Positions 27,197 through 35,380 of a stretch of 64,000 nt of DNA are shown here, in pieces (positions within the stretch are counted from its first letter, which is position 1; the number at the start of each line of letters is the position of its first letter). Source of the stretch: Synechococcus sp. BO 8801 (lineage in GTDB: Bacteria; Cyanobacteriota; Cyanobacteriia; PCC-6307; Cyanobiaceae); contig NZ_NQKY01000003.1 of the NCBI RefSeq assembly GCF_002252675.1, forward strand, positions 1 to 64,000, given 5' to 3'. The notes under the pieces were generated by a model. That model did no database searches. It was not told the origin of the DNA and worked only from the letters and a program-made list of their open reading frames with translations. The position numbers were made by a program, and so were the translations under genes.

Positions 27197-28188
27197 CGAT
27201 CCATCACGTCCCGGACGAGCACCTCTTCGCAAGCCACCTGCAGGACCACCACCAGGGGCAGGGCCAGCAGCAGTCCGGGAAGTCCCAGCAGGGCCCCCAG
27301 ACTCAGCTGGGCCATCAGGGCCACGGTGGGCAGCAGGTTGACGGTGCGGCTCAGCAGCAGCGGGGTGAGCAGGAAGGCTTCGCCGTTCTGGAGCAGCAGC
27401 CGCAGCACCAGCACCTGGACCACCTTGGCCGGGGAGATCAGCAGGGCGACCGCCAGCGGCAGCAGGGTGGCGGCCGTGGGACCGATGGTGGGCACGAAGG
27501 TGAGCAGGCCGCAGACCAGGCCGCTGAGCAGGGCCAGCGGCACCTGCAGCAGGGCCAGGCCCGCCCAGGTGGTGACGAACACCACCGTGCCCGAGATGGT
27601 CATGCCCGCCAGCCAGCCCCCGAGGGCCTCGCGGCATTCCCCCAGCAGCTGTTGCATGCGAGGGCGGTAGAACCGCGGCGTGGCAGCGATCAGGAGCCGC
27701 TGGTGGCTGGCCGGATCGAGCGCCATCAGGATCGCCAGCAGCAGCATCAGCAGCAGCTGGATGGTGCTGTTGGCTGCACCCCCGGCCACCCCCAGCAGCT
27801 GGCCGCCCAGGGGCTGCAGCCGGTCCCAGAGCGTCCCCTCGGCCAGCTGCCGGTCGAGGTCGCGCAGCAGGGGGGTCTTGGGAACCACATCCCCGAGCCG
27901 ATCCAGCAGTTCGGGGACCAGCTGGCTGAACTGGCGGACCTGGTCGATCAGTTCCGGCAGCAGCAGATTGGCGAGCACCCAGCCGATCACCAGCAGGACC
28001 AGCAGCACCAGCGACAGGGCCGCCCCCCGGTTCAGCGGCGTGAGTCTGCGCAGCAGGCTGGTGGGCACATCGAGGGCCACCGCCAGCACCACGGCGCCGA
28101 AGAGGATCAGCAGCACCCAGCGCAGTTCCCAGAGCAGCAGGAACAGCGCTACCAGGGCCAGGGCCCCGAGCAGGGTGCGTGCCTTCAT
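27181..28188 (-). CDS. AI-2E family transporter, copy 2
   Basis: A 335-residue member of the AI-2E (UPF0118) permease family with the typical seven to eight membrane segments and conserved core LTFVPTIGPTAATLLPL. Family members export diverse small solutes or act as Na+/H+ antiporters; no autoinducer link is implied. It overlaps the preceding paralogue by 4 bases (ATGA). Confidence 0.9.
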   Translation of the reverse strand: MKARTLLGALALVALFLLLWELRWVLLILFGAVVLAVALDVPTSLLRRLTPLNRGAALSLVLLVLLVIGWVLANLLLPELIDQVRQFSQLVPELLDRLGDVVPKTPLLRDLDRQLAEGTLWDRLQPLGGQLLGVAGGAANSTIQLLLMLLLAILMALDPASHQRLLIAATPRFYRPRMQQLLGECREALGGWLAGMTISGTVVFVTTWAGLALLQVPLALLSGLVCGLLTFVPTIGPTAATLLPLAVALLISPAKVVQVLVLRLLLQNGEAFLLTPLLLSRTVNLLPTVALMAQLSLGALLGLPGLLLALPLVVVLQVACEEVLVRDVMDRWDRT

Positions 28189-29258
28189 GTCTGCCGCCGT
28201 TCCCGCTTCCAGGGGTCGAGGATGTCATGGATCAGCACATCCCGCAGCAGCACCTGGAGGCACACCGCCAGGGGCAGGGCCAGCAGCAGGCCGAGGGGGC
28301 CGAACAACAGGGTGAACAAGAGCTGGGCCGTGAGGGTCAGGCCGGGCAGCAGCTGCAGCTGGTGGTGCATCACCGAGGGGGTGATGACGTAGCTCTCCAG
28401 GTTCTGAATGATCACGTAGGTCACCAGGACGGCCAGGGCCTTCCAGGGGGCATCCAGCAGGGCCACCGACATCGGAAAGACCGTGCTCAGGGTGGGTCCC
28501 ACGTTGGGGATGATGTTGAGCAGGCCCGCCAGCAGGGCATTGGCCGCCACCAGCTTCACCCCCAGCAGGGACAGGCCGATGGCCGCCAGCAGGCCCACGC
28601 AGACGGAGCTGATCAGCACCCCCACCATCCAGCTGCTGAGCGCGGTGCCGCAGGCCACCAGCACCTGCCGCAGCCGCCGCCGGTAGAAGGAGGGCGCCAG
28701 CAGCAGCAGGGCCTCCCGATAGCCGGTGGGCTGGGCGGCCACCATCAGGGAGACGGCCACCACGAACAGGGTCTGCAGCAGCCCGGCGCCGAGGTTGCCG
28801 GCCACCCCCACCAGGCCGATCGCGCCGCCGCCCAGCCGGCCCAGCAGGTCGGGGGGCAGGGTGGCGGGAATCTGGAGGGTCGATTTCAGCCAGTCCAGGC
28901 TGCCGTCCCGGCGGCCGTACACCATCTGGGACGCCCCCTCAAGGGCCTGGCGCAGCAGCTTGAGCAGCTCGGCCCAGGCCCGCGGCACCTGCAGCAACAG
29001 TTCGCGGAACTCGGCGATGAAGGGTGGGATCACCACCGTGGCGACCACCAGCACCACCAGGCTGACCAGCAGCAGGGCCAGCAGCAGGGCGACGGGGCGG
29101 GCGACGCCGATCCGCTCCCGGATGGCGCCCACCAGGGTGCAGAGGGCCATGGCAAGCACCACGGCGGCGAACAGGAGGATCAGGGCGTCACGCAGGCTCC
29201 ACAGCAGAACGAGCGCCGCCAGCAGGGCGATCAGGCCCAGCCACTGGCCGAATTTCAA
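28185..29258 (-). CDS. AI-2E family transporter, copy 1
   Basis: A 357-residue paralogue of the next gene, with [20 protein letters not shown] as the corresponding family core and a C-terminal [23 protein letters not shown] that closely parallels the end of copy 2. The two probably arose by tandem duplication. Its ATG overlaps the psb28 stop by 4 bases. Confidence 0.9.
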   Translation of the reverse strand: MKFGQWLGLIALLAALVLLWSLRDALILLFAAVVLAMALCTLVGAIRERIGVARPVALLLALLLVSLVVLVVATVVIPPFIAEFRELLLQVPRAWAELLKLLRQALEGASQMVYGRRDGSLDWLKSTLQIPATLPPDLLGRLGGGAIGLVGVAGNLGAGLLQTLFVVAVSLMVAAQPTGYREALLLLAPSFYRRRLRQVLVACGTALSSWMVGVLISSVCVGLLAAIGLSLLGVKLVAANALLAGLLNIIPNVGPTLSTVFPMSVALLDAPWKALAVLVTYVIIQNLESYVITPSVMHHQLQLLPGLTLTAQLLFTLLFGPLGLLLALPLAVCLQVLLRDVLIHDILDPWKRERRQT

Positions 29259-29629
29259 ACGTCCTCCTGCGCCTCCTCGGCCGACTCATCGCCCTGGCCG
29301 GCAAAGCCCAGGCCATGGCCGTCGGCGTAACGCTGGGCGAAGCGCATGAAACGCTCGAAGTCGGCGGTGCTCTTCCAGGTGTAGGTGGCTTCCAGGGCGC
29401 TTGCCTTGCCGTTGACGAAGCGGGCCTTCACCTCCCGGGTCACCATCTCGCCTTCCTCATCGAGCATGAACATGCCGGTGATGTCCCCCATCGACTGGGG
29501 GGCCAGGGCTTCGGGCTCCTCGAACACGAAGGTGGCCTGGCCGGTGCGGCCATCCCGTGAACGGGTCAGGCGGATGTCGGGCACGACCGTCTCGTCCACC
29601 CCGCGGAAGAACTGAATGGCGGCGGCCAT
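29255..29629 (-). CDS. psb28: Photosystem II assembly protein Psb28
   Basis: A 124-residue cytoplasm-facing factor that binds the RC47 assembly intermediate near CP47 during PSII biogenesis and repair. It matches the family through [39 protein letters not shown] and [19 protein letters not shown]. It is the first gene of an overlapping trio with two AI-2E permeases. Confidence 0.95.
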   Translation of the reverse strand: MAAAIQFFRGVDETVVPDIRLTRSRDGRTGQATFVFEEPEALAPQSMGDITGMFMLDEEGEMVTREVKARFVNGKASALEATYTWKSTADFERFMRFAQRYADGHGLGFAGQGDESAEEAQEDV

Positions 29630-29776
29630 GGCACTCGCTCAAAAGGTGACTTTAGGCAGAGCCCGTCACGGCTCTTTGCGGGGCTTCACGGCCGGACCCC
29701 CGGCACCAGGCCAGTGCCCATCGCTCCTGACATAGTGGGTCCCACCCTGCTGCCTTTCCGGCCGGTCGTCTCCCCC

Positions 29777-30523
29777 ATGCTCTCCGGTCCTCCGGTTTCC
29801 AGCACCGTCGATGCCGATCAGCTGCTGGAGCGTTTCCTCACGGGCTCGGCCCGTCAGCGCCGCAGCCTGCTGGGCACCCTTGGACAGGCCGGGTCGGCCC
29901 TGCTGGATCTGATCCCGGACCGTCTCGACCTCCTCGATGCCACCGGAGACGACTGGGCCGCCGGCCACCTGATCCAGCTGCTGCTGGCCTCCGGTGACAG
30001 CGCCCGCCAGGAGGCCCTGCTGGCCCGCCATCCCCAGGGCTGGCTCGCCGTCACCAGCGTCGCCGGACTCGACTACGCGCCGCTGCAGTTGCACCTGATG
30101 CGGCAGGCGTTCGAGGAGGCCGACCGGCTCACCAGCGAGCACCTGCGCCAGCTGGCCGGCGAGGGGGCCGTGCGCCGCGGCTACGTCTATTACAGCGAGG
30201 TGGCTGGCATGCCCGCCACCGATCTCACCAGCCTCGACCGCCTCTGGACCTGCTACTCCCAGGGACGCTTCGGCTTCTCGGCCCAGGCCAGGCTGCTGCA
30301 GGCCTGCCAGGGGCAGTGGGAGCGCCTCTGGCCCCGTCTGGCCTGGAAGACCGAAGGCACCTGGACCCGCTACCCAGGCTCCTTCCAGTGGTCGATCGAG
30401 GCCCCGGAGGGCCACATGCCCCTGATCAACCAGCTCCGGGGCGTGCGCCTCATGGATGCCCTTCTGCAACATCCCGCGATCCAGGCGCGCCTGGAGGAGG
30501 CAGCGGCAGGGCGCCCGCGTTAG
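29777..30523 (+). CDS. gun4: GUN4 domain protein
   Basis: Porphyrin-binding activator of magnesium chelatase. An N-terminal helical bundle (about 1-105) precedes the GUN4 core: LDYAPLQLHLMRQAFEEADRL, TDLTSLDRLWTCYSQGRFGFSAQ, and TWTRYPGSFQWSIEAPEGHMP. Length, about 248 residues, is normal for cyanobacterial GUN4. ATG 29777 starts ahead of the helical domain; an upstream ATG at 29714 would add 21 unlikely residues. Confidence 0.92.
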   Translation: MLSGPPVSSTVDADQLLERFLTGSARQRRSLLGTLGQAGSALLDLIPDRLDLLDATGDDWAAGHLIQLLLASGDSARQEALLARHPQGWLAVTSVAGLDYAPLQLHLMRQAFEEADRLTSEHLRQLAGEGAVRRGYVYYSEVAGMPATDLTSLDRLWTCYSQGRFGFSAQARLLQACQGQWERLWPRLAWKTEGTWTRYPGSFQWSIEAPEGHMPLINQLRGVRLMDALLQHPAIQARLEEAAAGRPR

Positions 30524-30555
30524 GTTCCGGTCAGGCGAATGGGACTACCTGCTTC

Positions 30556-30981
30556 ATGCAGCTCCGCTGGGCCGACTACATCACCCCCTCCACCCTGCAG
30601 CTGGCGCCGCTGGTGGAGTTGCTCCTTGAACCCATCGGCTGCGCTCTGCGCCAGGCGGAGCTTCAGCTCGGTCTCCAGGAGGCCCTGGTCAATGCGGTGC
30701 GACACGGCAACGGCTGCGATCCGGGCAAGTGCCTGAGGGTCCGACGGATCGTCACGCCGCGCTGGGTGATCTGGCAGGTGCAGGACGAGGGGCCCGGCCT
30801 GCCGGCCCACGCTCGCCAGGCCTGCCTGCCCTGCCAGGAGGATGCCCCTTCCGGCCGAGGGCTGTTTCTCATCCACCACTGCTTCGACGACGTGCGCTGG
30901 AGCGGTCGCGGCAACCGTCTGCAGCTGGCGGCCCGTCGGGCGGCGGTCAGCGCCCGTGGGCAGGACAGCCCGGATCGCTGA
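30556..30981 (+). CDS. RsbW-like HATPase (anti-sigma-type kinase fold)
   Basis: A 141-residue single-domain GHKL ATPase. The N box is LGLQEALVNAVRHGN, the G1 box DEGPGLP and the G2-like GRGLFLIHHCFDDV. Such domains act as serine-kinase anti-sigma factors or as partners in partner-switching. No cognate sigma factor or anti-anti-sigma gene is adjacent. It follows gun4 by 32 bases. Target unknown. Confidence 0.85.
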   Translation: MQLRWADYITPSTLQLAPLVELLLEPIGCALRQAELQLGLQEALVNAVRHGNGCDPGKCLRVRRIVTPRWVIWQVQDEGPGLPAHARQACLPCQEDAPSGRGLFLIHHCFDDVRWSGRGNRLQLAARRAAVSARGQDSPDR

Positions 30982-31309
30982 TCTCGGCCCGCAGCCAGGC
31001 CTGGGCGTTCTCCAGCAGGGCGATGGCGCGCAGGCGGCCGTCGGTGGCTGCACTGGCGCCGGGGTCATCGGCGGCGAGCAGCTGCACCAGCGCCGCCGCC
31101 ACCTGTTCGGCAGCCCGCCGGGGCCGCTGACGCTTCAGGGCGTGCCACTCCCGGTCGCCGATGCTGAGCTGGCGGTGCAGGCGCTCGGCCAGGGGCAGGG
31201 CGTCGGCGGGCCAGGAGCGGCTCGCCGGGACGGTGGCGCCGGCCGTGGAAGGCGATCCGGCTGGAGCGGCGGGGGCTTCCACTGGACGATCGGACCGAAG
31301 TGGATCCAT
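30947..31309 (-). CDS. Conserved cyanobacterial small protein (DUF6439-like)
   Basis: About 120 residues. A low-complexity N-terminus is followed by a helical part: LPLAERLHRQLSIGDREWHALKRQRP, AAEQVAAALVQLLA and LRAIALLENAQAWLRAEISDPGCPAHG. It resembles the cyanobacterial DUF6439 group, but this is from memory of the pattern only. The 3' end overlaps the convergent RsbW-like gene by 35 bases. ATG 31309 chosen; GTG 31327 also possible. Confidence 0.65.
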   Translation of the reverse strand: MDPLRSDRPVEAPAAPAGSPSTAGATVPASRSWPADALPLAERLHRQLSIGDREWHALKRQRPRRAAEQVAAALVQLLAADDPGASAATDGRLRAIALLENAQAWLRAEISDPGCPAHGR

Positions 31310-31347
31310 CCTGTCGCTCCAGGTCACGCCCTGTCGATCGCGCCGCC

Positions 31348-31617
31348 ATGAGACGTCCCCAGCGCCCCCGCCGCTCCCCGTCCCCCGGAGTGCTCCACCA
31401 TCTGGCGGCGGTGCTGAGCCTGGCCGGTCGCTCCGGGGCGGTCGCCGCCAGCGGTGTCAGCCTGCGCCGCCGGCGCCAGCGGCTGGAGCTGGCCCAGCGG
31501 CTGCTGGATCCGCTCCCGGAGGCCCTGCTGCCACGCGGGCGCCAAAGCGACCGCTTCTGGACGGCCCTGCGCTGGGGGGGGCTCGGGCTGCTGCTGGCCT
31601 GGTTGCTCAGGCCCTGA
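31348..31617 (+). CDS. Small basic protein with C-terminal membrane helix
   Basis: An 89-residue, Arg-rich protein (RRPQRPRRSPSPG at the start; RRRRQRLELAQRLL in the middle) ending in a single hydrophobic segment (WGGLGLLLAWLLRP). No family recognised. It is divergent from the DUF6439-like gene and ends one base before the convergent glutamine synthetase-like gene. Confidence 0.6.
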   Translation: MRRPQRPRRSPSPGVLHHLAAVLSLAGRSGAVAASGVSLRRRRQRLELAQRLLDPLPEALLPRGRQSDRFWTALRWGGLGLLLAWLLRP

Positions 31618-31618
31618 T

Positions 31619-32890
31619 TCAGGCGTCGGCTTCGCCGACGAACTCGAGCGGATGGGGTCGCTGCTCCAGGGCCTCCACCTCACGGCGCTTCAGGGCGGTC
31701 CAGTCATCGAGAAGCTCCCGGCCGAAGACATCGCCGGCCAGCAGGTAGTCGTGGTCGTCGTCCAGGGCCGCCATGGCGGCGCGCAGGTCGGTGGGCAAGG
31801 TGGCAGACGATGGGGCGGGCTCCCGATCAGCAGGGGGGCCGGGATCGATCTGGTGGCGCACCCCATCGAGGCCCGCCAGCAGCATGGCGCTGAAGGCCAG
31901 GTAGGGATTGGCGAGCCCGTCGCCCTGGCGCAGCACCAGCCGCCGCCGGCCGGGATCGCTGTCCGGCTCGGGAACGGCCACCACGGTGGCGGAGTCGTGG
32001 CGGGCATAGGCCAGGCGGGTCGGCGCCTGGGGCCTGCTCCCCAGCCGCCGGTAGCTGTTGGTGCCGGGGTTGGTGAAGGCGGCCAGCGAGGGGCCATGGC
32101 GCAGCAGCCCCCCCAGGTACCAGCGGGCCGTCTGGGAGAGGTCGCCGTAGGTGCCTTCGCCGGCAAACAGGGGATGGCCCGCCTTCCACAGGCTCTGGTG
32201 CACCGCCAGGCCGGCGCAGGCGCCCTCCAGGGTGGGCCTGGGCAGGAAGGTGGCGCTCCAGCCGTGGCGGCGGGCCACGTTCCGCACCACGTAGCGGCTC
32301 ACCATCAGCGCGTCGGCGGCCCGCAGCGGATCGTCGCTGGCCAGCGTGAGGTGCTGCAGGGGACCGGCCGCCGGCTGGAGCGGCAGCCGGGCCCGGATCC
32401 CCAGGGCCGCCAGGGTCAGCGCCAGCTCGCTGTGCAGAGCCTCCGGCGGAGCGGCCCCGAGGGCGATGCGGTAACCGCAGCCGAGCTCGTCGGCCCCGGA
32501 GGTGAGCTCCTGGAACAGGAAGTAGCCCGACTCGGTGCCGAAGCGGGCGGCATCCGCCAGTCCGCTGCCCGCCAGCAGGGCCAGGGCACGGGCCGCCAGG
32601 GTGCGCGGGCAGTGGCGGAGGCGCCCAGCGCCGTCGGGTGGCCCCTCGACCGCGGCGATCAGGCTCAGGCTCCGGGGGGCGAGGAAAGGGTCGATCCAGG
32701 CGGTGGCCGGGTCCGGATGCAGCACCAGGCCGTCGAGGGCCAGGCCGTGGTGGAAGGCTCCCTCCCCGAGACGATGCGCATCCAGGCCGATCGACTGCCA
32801 GCGCCCCGCCAGGTCCGTCACCTTGAAGTCGAGGCGCTCGATGCCGTCGTCACCGAGGCGGCGCAGAACGTCCTGGGCGGAGGGGGCCAT
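31619..32890 (-). CDS. Glutamine synthetase-fold protein, catalytic residues lost
   Basis: A 423-residue GlnA homologue, recognisable by WIDPFLAPRSL, YVVRNVARRHGWSATFLPRP, FTNPGTNSYRRLG and LANPYLAFSAMLLAGLDG. Compared with type I enzymes, key residues differ: FGTESGYFLF has Gly where the metal-binding Glu of EPEF sits; the HHEVATAGQNEV metal-Glu region reads LPLQPAAGPLQH; GMHVH reads GLAVH (catalytic His to Ala); the Arg of ARNRSAS is Asp; and the Glu of RRIEVR is Val. Synthetase activity is therefore unlikely; a binding or regulatory role is possible. Confidence 0.87.
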   Translation of the reverse strand: MAPSAQDVLRRLGDDGIERLDFKVTDLAGRWQSIGLDAHRLGEGAFHHGLALDGLVLHPDPATAWIDPFLAPRSLSLIAAVEGPPDGAGRLRHCPRTLAARALALLAGSGLADAARFGTESGYFLFQELTSGADELGCGYRIALGAAPPEALHSELALTLAALGIRARLPLQPAAGPLQHLTLASDDPLRAADALMVSRYVVRNVARRHGWSATFLPRPTLEGACAGLAVHQSLWKAGHPLFAGEGTYGDLSQTARWYLGGLLRHGPSLAAFTNPGTNSYRRLGSRPQAPTRLAYARHDSATVVAVPEPDSDPGRRRLVLRQGDGLANPYLAFSAMLLAGLDGVRHQIDPGPPADREPAPSSATLPTDLRAAMAALDDDHDYLLAGDVFGRELLDDWTALKRREVEALEQRPHPLEFVGEADA

Positions 32891-32966
32891 GGCGGGGGGC
32901 GGGTGGGAAGGCTGCCGCCACGATGGTGCCCCCCCGATCCGCCGGTGGCCGCGTAACCGTTTCTGT

Positions 32967-33002
32967 CAGATTCCCCAGAACCAGCCGCAGCACAGGAATC
33001 TG
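32967..33002. promoter_or_regulatory. Inverted repeat upstream of apcF
   Basis: CAGATTCC (32967-32974) and its exact complement GGAATCTG (32995-33002) are separated by 20 bases, about 50 bases before the apcF start in a 163-base divergent gap. It could be a regulator site or a 5' UTR hairpin. Confidence 0.4.
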
Positions 33003-33053
33003 GCGGATTGCGAGTGCTACCTTCCGCTTCAGGTGCGTCGATCCGTTTCGTCC

Positions 33054-33572
33054 ATGCGAGATGCCATCACCGGTCTGATCGGTCGCTACGACCAGCTGGG
33101 CCGCTATTTCGATCGCTCCGCGATCGATCGGATCGATTCCTATTTCGGTCAGGCGGAGTTGCGGCTGGCCGCGGTCGAGCTGATCAACCGGGAAGCCGCC
33201 ACCATCGTCCGGGAGGCGGCCCAGCGCCTCTGGCTGGAGGACCCGGAACTGCTGCTCCCCGGCGGCAACGCCTACACCACCCGGCGTCTGGCGGCCTGCC
33301 TGCGGGACATGGATTACTTCCTGCGCTACGCCAGCTACGCCCTGGTGGCTGACGACTTCACCATCCTCGACGAGCGGGTGCTGAACGGTCTCGACGACAC
33401 CTACAAGAGCCTGGGGGTGCCCACCGGTCCCACCGTCCGCAGCATCGCCCTGCTCGGTGAGGTGATCGCCGAGATGCTGGCCGATGCCGGCATGGTGGAT
33501 ACCGCCCTTGTGCGGGCCCCCTTTGAGCACCTCTGCCGCGGCCTCTCCTCCAGCAACGTCCGGGCCCGCTGA
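33054..33572 (+). CDS. apcF: Allophycocyanin beta-18 subunit (ApcF)
   Basis: A 172-residue phycobiliprotein that replaces one ApcB in the phycobilisome core and sits next to the terminal emitter ApcE. It begins MRDAITGLIGRYD, has NAYTTRRLAACLRDMDYFLRY with the Cys that binds phycocyanobilin, and the SLGVPTGPTVRSI loop. Several substitutions from the usual ApcF (e.g. LWLEDPELLLPGG) look neutral. The gene stands alone, as apcF usually does. Confidence 0.93.
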   Translation: MRDAITGLIGRYDQLGRYFDRSAIDRIDSYFGQAELRLAAVELINREAATIVREAAQRLWLEDPELLLPGGNAYTTRRLAACLRDMDYFLRYASYALVADDFTILDERVLNGLDDTYKSLGVPTGPTVRSIALLGEVIAEMLADAGMVDTALVRAPFEHLCRGLSSSNVRAR

Positions 33573-33634
33573 GGCGACCGTTCCCTAATCTCAGTTCACT
33601 ACTGCCTCCCCGCCAGGTCTTGCCTTCTCTCCCA

Positions 33635-34816
33635 GTGCCTCCATCCGTCAGCAGCGCCCACCGGCTCGCCCTGGACCCCATCGCCACCCCCGAGCGTCTG
33701 CTGCTGGGTCCAGGACCGTCCAATGCCCACCCCACGGTGCTGCAGGCCCTGGCCCGGATGCCGATCGGCCACCTGGACCCCCTCTACATCGACCTGATGG
33801 GTGAGGTGCAGGAACTGCTCCGCTACGCCTGGCAGACCGACAACCGGCTCACCATCCCGATGAGCGGCACCGGCAGCGCCGCCATGGAGGCGACGCTGGC
33901 CAACACCATCGAACCCGGCGACAAGGTGCTGGTGGCGGTGATGGGCTATTTCGGCCAGCGCCTGGTCGACATGGCCGGCCGCTACCGGGCCGAGGTGGTC
34001 ACGATCGAGCGGCCCTGGGGAGAGTCCTTCGATCTGGCCGAACTCGAAGCCGCCCTGACCGCCCACAAGCCCACCATCCTGGCGATGGTGCACGCCGAGA
34101 CCTCCACCGGCGTCTGCCAGCCGATGGAGGGCATCGGCGACCTCTGCCGGCAGCACGACTGCCTGCTGCTGCTGGACACGGTCACCTCCCTGGGGGCCGT
34201 GCCGCTGCACATCGATGCCTGGAAGGTGGACCTGGCCTACAGCTGCAGCCAGAAGGGCCTCAGCTGCCCCCCCGGCCTGGGCCCCTTCACCATGGGCCCC
34301 CGGGCCGAGGCCAAGCTGGCCGCCCGTTCCGGCAAGGTGCCCAACTGGTACCTCGATGTCTCCCTGCTCAACAAGTACTGGGGCAGCGACCGGGTGTACC
34401 ACCACACCGCCCCGGTCAACATGAACTTCGGCATGCGGGAAGCCCTGCGGCTTCTGGCCGAAGAAGGGCTGGAGGCCGCCTGGGCGCGCCACCGTAGCAA
34501 CGCCGAGCGCCTCTGGGCCGGCCTGGAGCGGCTGGGGCTTGAGCTGCATGTCAGCGAGCCCCTGCGGCTGGCCACCCTCACCACGGTCCGGATTCCCGAG
34601 GGAGTCGACGGCAAGGCCTTCAGCCGCCATCTGCTCGACCGCTTCGGCATCGAGGTGGGCGGCGGGCTCGGGGATTTGGCCGGCAAGGTGTGGCGCATCG
34701 GCCTGATGGGCTACAACAGCACCCCGGAGAACGTCGATCGCCTGCTCGCCATCTTCGAGAGCGAACTGCCCGCCTTCCGGCCGTCGCCCGCGGCCGTCGC
34801 GGCCGCCATCGCCTGA
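33635..34816 (+). CDS. Serine/alanine-glyoxylate aminotransferase
   Basis: Class V PLP aminotransferase, probably converting glyoxylate to glycine in photorespiration. About 393 residues. The cofactor region shows SGTGSAAMEATL, LLLDTVTSLGAVPL and the Schiff-base Lys in SCSQKGLSCPPGL. GTG 33635 is chosen; TTG 33620 is 15 bases upstream in frame. The donor amino acid cannot be fixed from sequence. Confidence 0.92.
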   Translation: MPPSVSSAHRLALDPIATPERLLLGPGPSNAHPTVLQALARMPIGHLDPLYIDLMGEVQELLRYAWQTDNRLTIPMSGTGSAAMEATLANTIEPGDKVLVAVMGYFGQRLVDMAGRYRAEVVTIERPWGESFDLAELEAALTAHKPTILAMVHAETSTGVCQPMEGIGDLCRQHDCLLLLDTVTSLGAVPLHIDAWKVDLAYSCSQKGLSCPPGLGPFTMGPRAEAKLAARSGKVPNWYLDVSLLNKYWGSDRVYHHTAPVNMNFGMREALRLLAEEGLEAAWARHRSNAERLWAGLERLGLELHVSEPLRLATLTTVRIPEGVDGKAFSRHLLDRFGIEVGGGLGDLAGKVWRIGLMGYNSTPENVDRLLAIFESELPAFRPSPAAVAAAIA

Positions 34817-34817
34817 G

Positions 34818-35321
34818 TCAGGCCTGGCCCTCTCCCCCGGCCCGGTGCTCCTGATGGGCCCGGCGCCGCTGGCGGAACCAGGTCTCCAGCTGTTCCCCGG
34901 CCCGCTCCCCCAGCACGCCCCCCCTCACCACCATGTGGTGGTGGGCACTGGGGTGGCAGGAGAGATCCAGGCTGCCGCCGAGGCCGCCCCGCTTCGGATC
35001 GGCCGCCCCGTAGATCACCGTGCCCACCCGCGCCTGGATCAGGGCGCCGGCGCACATCGGACAGGGCTCGAGGGTCACCAGCAGGGTGCAGCCGTTGAAG
35101 CGCCAGTCGCCCCGGGCCGCCGCCGCCCGGCGCAGGGCCAGCAGCTCGGCGTGCCCCAGCGGGTCCGCCCGCCGGTGGCGCCGGTTGCTGCCCCAGCCCA
35201 CACAGCGGCCGGCCTCATCCAGCAGGGCCGCCGCCACCGGGATCTCCCCGCCGGCCCCGACCGCGTCGGCGAGGCGCAGGAGCCGGTCCATCCAGAGCTG
35301 GCTGGCGGCGTCATTCAGCAT
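34818..35321 (-). CDS. tadA: tRNA(Arg) adenosine-34 deaminase
   Basis: Converts A34 to inosine in tRNA-Arg(ACG). About 167 residues with zinc-site motifs LGHAELLAL (His and catalytic Glu) and LEPCPMCAGALIQARV (two Cys). ATG 35321 chosen; ATG 35339 is six codons upstream. It is convergent with the aminotransferase gene (1-base gap) and divergent from the decarboxylase. Confidence 0.93.
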   Translation of the reverse strand: MLNDAASQLWMDRLLRLADAVGAGGEIPVAAALLDEAGRCVGWGSNRRHRRADPLGHAELLALRRAAAARGDWRFNGCTLLVTLEPCPMCAGALIQARVGTVIYGAADPKRGGLGGSLDLSCHPSAHHHMVVRGGVLGERAGEQLETWFRQRRRAHQEHRAGGEGQA

Positions 35322-35380
35322 GGACGCGTCATGCAGCATGGACTTCTTCTAGCCATGCCTCCGGAGGGGCAAGCGGCAGA

